Source of the DNA: Chitinophagaceae bacterium
Lineage (GTDB): Bacteria > Bacteroidota > Bacteroidia > Chitinophagales > Chitinophagaceae
NCBI GenBank assembly: GCA_017307735.1
Contig: JAFKGR010000004.1
Span: forward strand, 124,001 to 188,000
Length of the DNA stretch: 64,000 nt
Reading direction: 5' to 3'
The number at the start of each line of letters is the position of its first letter. The stretch's first letter is position 1. Shown here in pieces: positions 61,493-64,000 of the stretch. A model generated the notes under the pieces. That model had not been told where the DNA came from, made no database searches, and saw only the letters and a program-made list of their open reading frames with translations. The translations under genes were made by a program, and so were the position numbers.

Positions 61493-62122
61493 ATGTCGTG
61501 TTTTGAATCATCAACTTTTTTGAAAAATCCTGATGTAATGAATCAGGAAATTCTTATTTCAGCTTGCGACAAGTTGGGTTGGAAATATTCTGCAACAGCA
61601 AATGAACTAACCGTTTTTCAATTGAACTCAAATGAAAATTTGAGAGGAGAATATGCAATGAAAATTATCGGTAACAAAGTTACTTACAACACTTACTATT
61701 TGCAGAACGCCAAAAGTAAAGTTCAGGAATTGCAAAACACATTTTACGATTTGAATGTAAAATATGCAGAGGAATCAATAATTCGTGAGTTTAAAAAGCA
61801 AGGTTGGACTTTTAAGAGCAATGATAAATTCAAAGCAAATGAAAACGAAAAAGTGAGTTTTTATATGGTTGGACGGAGCAAATTAAAAGAAGAAACCGAG
61901 CCAATTTCGCAAATAAAATTTACGATTTTTAAAGATGGTTCGGTTAAAACAGATAGCGACTACATTCCAAAAGACATTCACGAATTAGCCGACAAAGCAA
62001 TGGAATCATTGGAAAGTATTTTTGGAAACAAAAGAGAAATTAACGGAAAAGAAATTCCATTGAAATATAAACACAAAACATTTTGCGAAAGCAAGAAAAC
62101 AATCTCAATTACTAAAAAATAA
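61493..62122 (+). CDS. DUF1257 (Ycf35-like) protein with a DUF2997-like tail, cassette operon gene 3
   Basis: 209 residues, starting 2 bases after the PLD gene stop. Residues about 1-120 follow the DUF1257/Ycf35 pattern: FLKNPDVMNQEILISACDKLGWKYSATANELTVFQ ... KVQELQNTFYDLNVKYAEESIIREFKKQGWTF. Residues about 137-180 (ISQIKFTIFKDGSVKTDSDYIPKDIHELADKAMESLES) resemble DUF2997, a small protein often encoded next to DUF1257 in bacteria, so this looks like a fusion. The function of these families is unknown. Its TAA stop overlaps the ATG of the AAA+ gene by one base, as expected for a tightly coupled Ycf35-Ycf46 pair. The family call is from memory of the pattern. Confidence 0.6.
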   Translation: MSCFESSTFLKNPDVMNQEILISACDKLGWKYSATANELTVFQLNSNENLRGEYAMKIIGNKVTYNTYYLQNAKSKVQELQNTFYDLNVKYAEESIIREFKKQGWTFKSNDKFKANENEKVSFYMVGRSKLKEETEPISQIKFTIFKDGSVKTDSDYIPKDIHELADKAMESLESIFGNKREINGKEIPLKYKHKTFCESKKTISITKK

Positions 62123-63726
62123 TGGCACAGATAACAAAAAACAATACCGATACATTTGGGCAAATTCAAGATATGCTAAAAGCATACTACCCGATTTTAT
62201 ACTTGACAACTTTTGAGTATGACCGAACGAAACAAAAATTGAGAGGTGTTGCGAAAAATCTCAACAAAAATTTTCAATTCTACGAATGGAATTGCGTTGA
62301 TGGCTTGGGTAAAAGAGATTTGAACGAGGGTGGACTTACGCCATTTGAAAACGTTGAAGAACCCGAACAACTTTTAAAACACATTTCTAATCAAACAGAA
62401 AAAGACGATAACGAAATTTATGTTCTTGAAGATTTTCACGACTTTATTTCCGAAAGAAATATCAAAATTCAATTACGCCAATTAGCTGAAAAATTGAGAT
62501 TTTACAGAAAGCATATCATTATTGTTTCTTCTGTTTTAAACTTACCTATTGAGTTAGAAAAATACATTACCGTTCTTGAAATGCCGTTACCGGGCAGAGT
62601 TGATTTGGAAATTGTTTTGAATACAGTTTCCAAAAATGCTAAAAAAGAAATCGACAACGACCTTAAAAAGAAACTTATTGATTCTGCATTAGGAATGACC
62701 GTTATGGAAGCGGATTTAGCTTATTGTCTTGCCGCAGTAAAAGACGAATTTGGAATCAATTCACCAAGAACAGTTGCTTTTGAAAAAGAGCAAATCATCA
62801 AAAAAAGCGGATTGCTTGATTACTTTCAAGTAAATGAAAGTTTGAAAAGTGTTGGAGGAATGAATAATCTGAAAGATTGGTTAGAGAAACGTAAACAAGC
62901 ATTTGATTTCAAAGCACAAACTTGGGGACTTGCAGAACCAAAAGGGCTTTTACTTTTAGGTGTGCCGGGCTGCGGAAAAAGTTTGACAGCAAAATGTATC
63001 GCTTCACTTTGGAATATGCCTTTGTTACGACTTGATATTGGTAAAGTTTTTCAAGGAGAAGTTGGAAGTAGTGAAAGCAATATTCGTAGGGCTATTGCAA
63101 CAGCCGAAGCGGTTGCACCTTGTGTTTTATGGATTGACGAAATTGAAAAAGGACTTTCAGGAGTTCAAAGTAGCGGAGCGACAGACGGAGGAACAACCTC
63201 ACGGATTTTTTCAACTATTTTGACTTGGATGCAAGAAAAAACACAACCTGTTTTTGTTGTGGCAACAGCAAACGACATTTCTCAATTACCACCCGAACTT
63301 TTACGCAAAGGACGATTTGATGAAATATTTTTCGTTGACCTTCCTTCGGAAGAAGATAGAAAAAGTATTTTCTCTATTCACTTGACAAAAAACAACCAAA
63401 AACCCGAAAATTTCGGACTTGACAAATTAGCAAAAGAATCGAAAGGTTTCAATGGTGCTGAAATTGAAGAATGTGTCAAAGAAGCAATGTTTTCAGCATA
63501 TACCGATAATCCAAACGAACCCAAATTGCAAATACTTCATTTGCTAAATTCAATAAAAGACACAGTTCCGCTTTCCAAGACAATGAAAGACCAAATTGAA
63601 TTTTTACGCAAGTGGGCTAACAGCAGAGCGAAACAAGCAGGGCAACTAAACAACGAAGATTTGAAAACCGATGAAGAAGTTCCATTGACAAAAGTGGAAA
63701 AAGAACTGAACAGAAGTTTTGACTAA
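62122..63726 (+). CDS. Ycf46-like AAA+ ATPase, cassette operon gene 4
   Basis: 534 residues. The C-terminal AAA+ module is complete: GLLLLGVPGCGKSLTAK (Walker A from G280), ESNIRRAIATAEAVAPCVLWIDEIEKGLSG (Walker B, D339-E340), sensor 1 FVVATANDISQLPPELLRKGRFDEIFFVDLP with the arginine finger region, and sensor 2 KESKGFNGAEIEECVKEA. Residues 1-250 form the degenerate ATPase-like half typical of Ycf46 (YYPILYLTTFEYDR, EIYVLEDFHDFIS, LEKYITVLEMPLPGR). Such proteins probably make hexameric rings that remodel an unknown client, here presumably the DUF1257 or PLD partner. The gene ends the operon; the right terminal repeats begin about 190 bases later. Confidence 0.85.
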   Translation: MAQITKNNTDTFGQIQDMLKAYYPILYLTTFEYDRTKQKLRGVAKNLNKNFQFYEWNCVDGLGKRDLNEGGLTPFENVEEPEQLLKHISNQTEKDDNEIYVLEDFHDFISERNIKIQLRQLAEKLRFYRKHIIIVSSVLNLPIELEKYITVLEMPLPGRVDLEIVLNTVSKNAKKEIDNDLKKKLIDSALGMTVMEADLAYCLAAVKDEFGINSPRTVAFEKEQIIKKSGLLDYFQVNESLKSVGGMNNLKDWLEKRKQAFDFKAQTWGLAEPKGLLLLGVPGCGKSLTAKCIASLWNMPLLRLDIGKVFQGEVGSSESNIRRAIATAEAVAPCVLWIDEIEKGLSGVQSSGATDGGTTSRIFSTILTWMQEKTQPVFVVATANDISQLPPELLRKGRFDEIFFVDLPSEEDRKSIFSIHLTKNNQKPENFGLDKLAKESKGFNGAEIEECVKEAMFSAYTDNPNEPKLQILHLLNSIKDTVPLSKTMKDQIEFLRKWANSRAKQAGQLNNEDLKTDEEVPLTKVEKELNRSFD

Positions 63727-64000
63727 GGGAAAGCTAACACTCAAAAGCAAGCACATTTGTAAACCGCACAATCCAACACACAGACCAAAGTTTGCAAAAG
63801 AACTTGCTTTTCGCCATCGCTGACAAAATTGTTTTTAAAAAATTTCCAACGCTTCAAAAAAATAAAAAACGCAACACACAGCCGACACTTAATGGCACGG
63901 AAACCTAATATTGACAATGGTTTGCAAGGACGACCGACAAGAACCACTGGCTATAACAAGGGTTTTGCAAGAGAGCGGGTTAAGTGCTTCGTTTCAAACT
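63727..64000. other. Right end of the four-gene cassette and start of the next palindromic element
   Basis: No gene. CAACACACAGACCA (63774-63787) and AGCCGACACTTAATGGC (63880-63896) repeat words from the left end of the cassette (55103, 55139) in direct orientation. GTTTGCA, AGGACGACCG and ACCACTGGCTATAAC form the terminal block 63920-63957. From 63946 the sequence aligns with the start of the palindrome at 54812 (CACTGSCTAYAACA, then TTkGCAA and GGG words). A further palindromic element therefore begins here and runs off the window. Confidence 0.5.

Larger units (their letters stand above)
55011..63957 (+). mobile_element. Four-gene cassette bounded by inverted repeats
   Basis: GTTATAGCCAATGGT (55011-55025) and ACCACTGGCTATAAC (63943-63957) are inverted repeats with one mismatch in 15. 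Inside them lies a second inverted pair, TGCAAAC (55036-55042) and GTTTGCA (63920-63926). Between the two pairs, both ends carry the 10-mer AGGACGACCG in the same orientation. The segment is AT-rich (a spot count of one 60-base line gave 35% GC, against 52% in a line of the RND gene) and contains only the helicase-PLD-DUF1257-AAA genes. No recombinase is inside. I infer horizontal acquisition. Confidence 0.55.

Overview
The window is a Bacteroidetes chromosome segment, most likely from the Chitinophagaceae or a close relative. Evidence: two SusC/SusD pairs, a type IX secretion (T9SS) cargo with a gliding-motility C-terminal domain followed by PorP/SprF, a T9SS sorting-domain protein, many outer-membrane barrels, and promoters of the Bacteroidetes type (TTG, 18-19 bases, TAnnTTTG). 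I see no rRNA, tRNA, CRISPR array, transposase or integrase.

Layout. 1-2749 (minus): mreC start, mreB, purD. 3114-9558: ROK regulator-SusC-SusD operon closed by a terminator. 9791-16590: MsbA-type ABC exporter, an outer-membrane protein, a GroES-like protein, a methyltransferase and RecG. 16646-24521: TonB receptor, then a 1200-residue PKD/CHU_C surface protein with its PorP/SprF partner. 24677-27570 (minus): SDR, 3-hydroxyacyl-CoA dehydrogenase, pheS. 27925-31185 (minus): two paralogous barrels around a T9SS protein. 31729-35568: arginase-family protein, M28 peptidase, MFS exporter. 36316-40905: second SusC/SusD pair. 41378-51274: peroxiredoxin, a TetR gene with operator and promoter, an RND efflux operon, LpxR-like, cupin and DUF2141 proteins. 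51451-53062: arsR-arsM-arsC. 53070-53891: DUF4382 lipoprotein.

54174-64000 is an AT-rich accessory zone and the most unusual part. Two segments are each bounded by their own short inverted repeats of one family (GTTRTAGSCARTG / CAYTGSCTAYAAC). The first (54174-54825) carries one lipoprotein gene. The second (55011-63957) carries four tightly coupled genes: a 1358-residue UPF1-like SF1 helicase, a PLD-type protein with an IF2-N-like head, a DUF1257 (Ycf35-like) protein, and a Ycf46-like AAA+ ATPase. Between them lies a palindromic element of about 210 bp. I infer a candidate defence or nucleic-acid-processing system, related in part to Mokosh (helicase plus PLD) but with a Ycf35/Ycf46 module added.

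A second oddity lies at 44277-50298. The stop codons of four genes (TolC, adaptor, RND pump, LpxR-like) fall inside or at the edge of degenerate heptanucleotide arrays (AATTAAG/AATTACG), and a related 42-bp array lies in frame within the RND pump gene.
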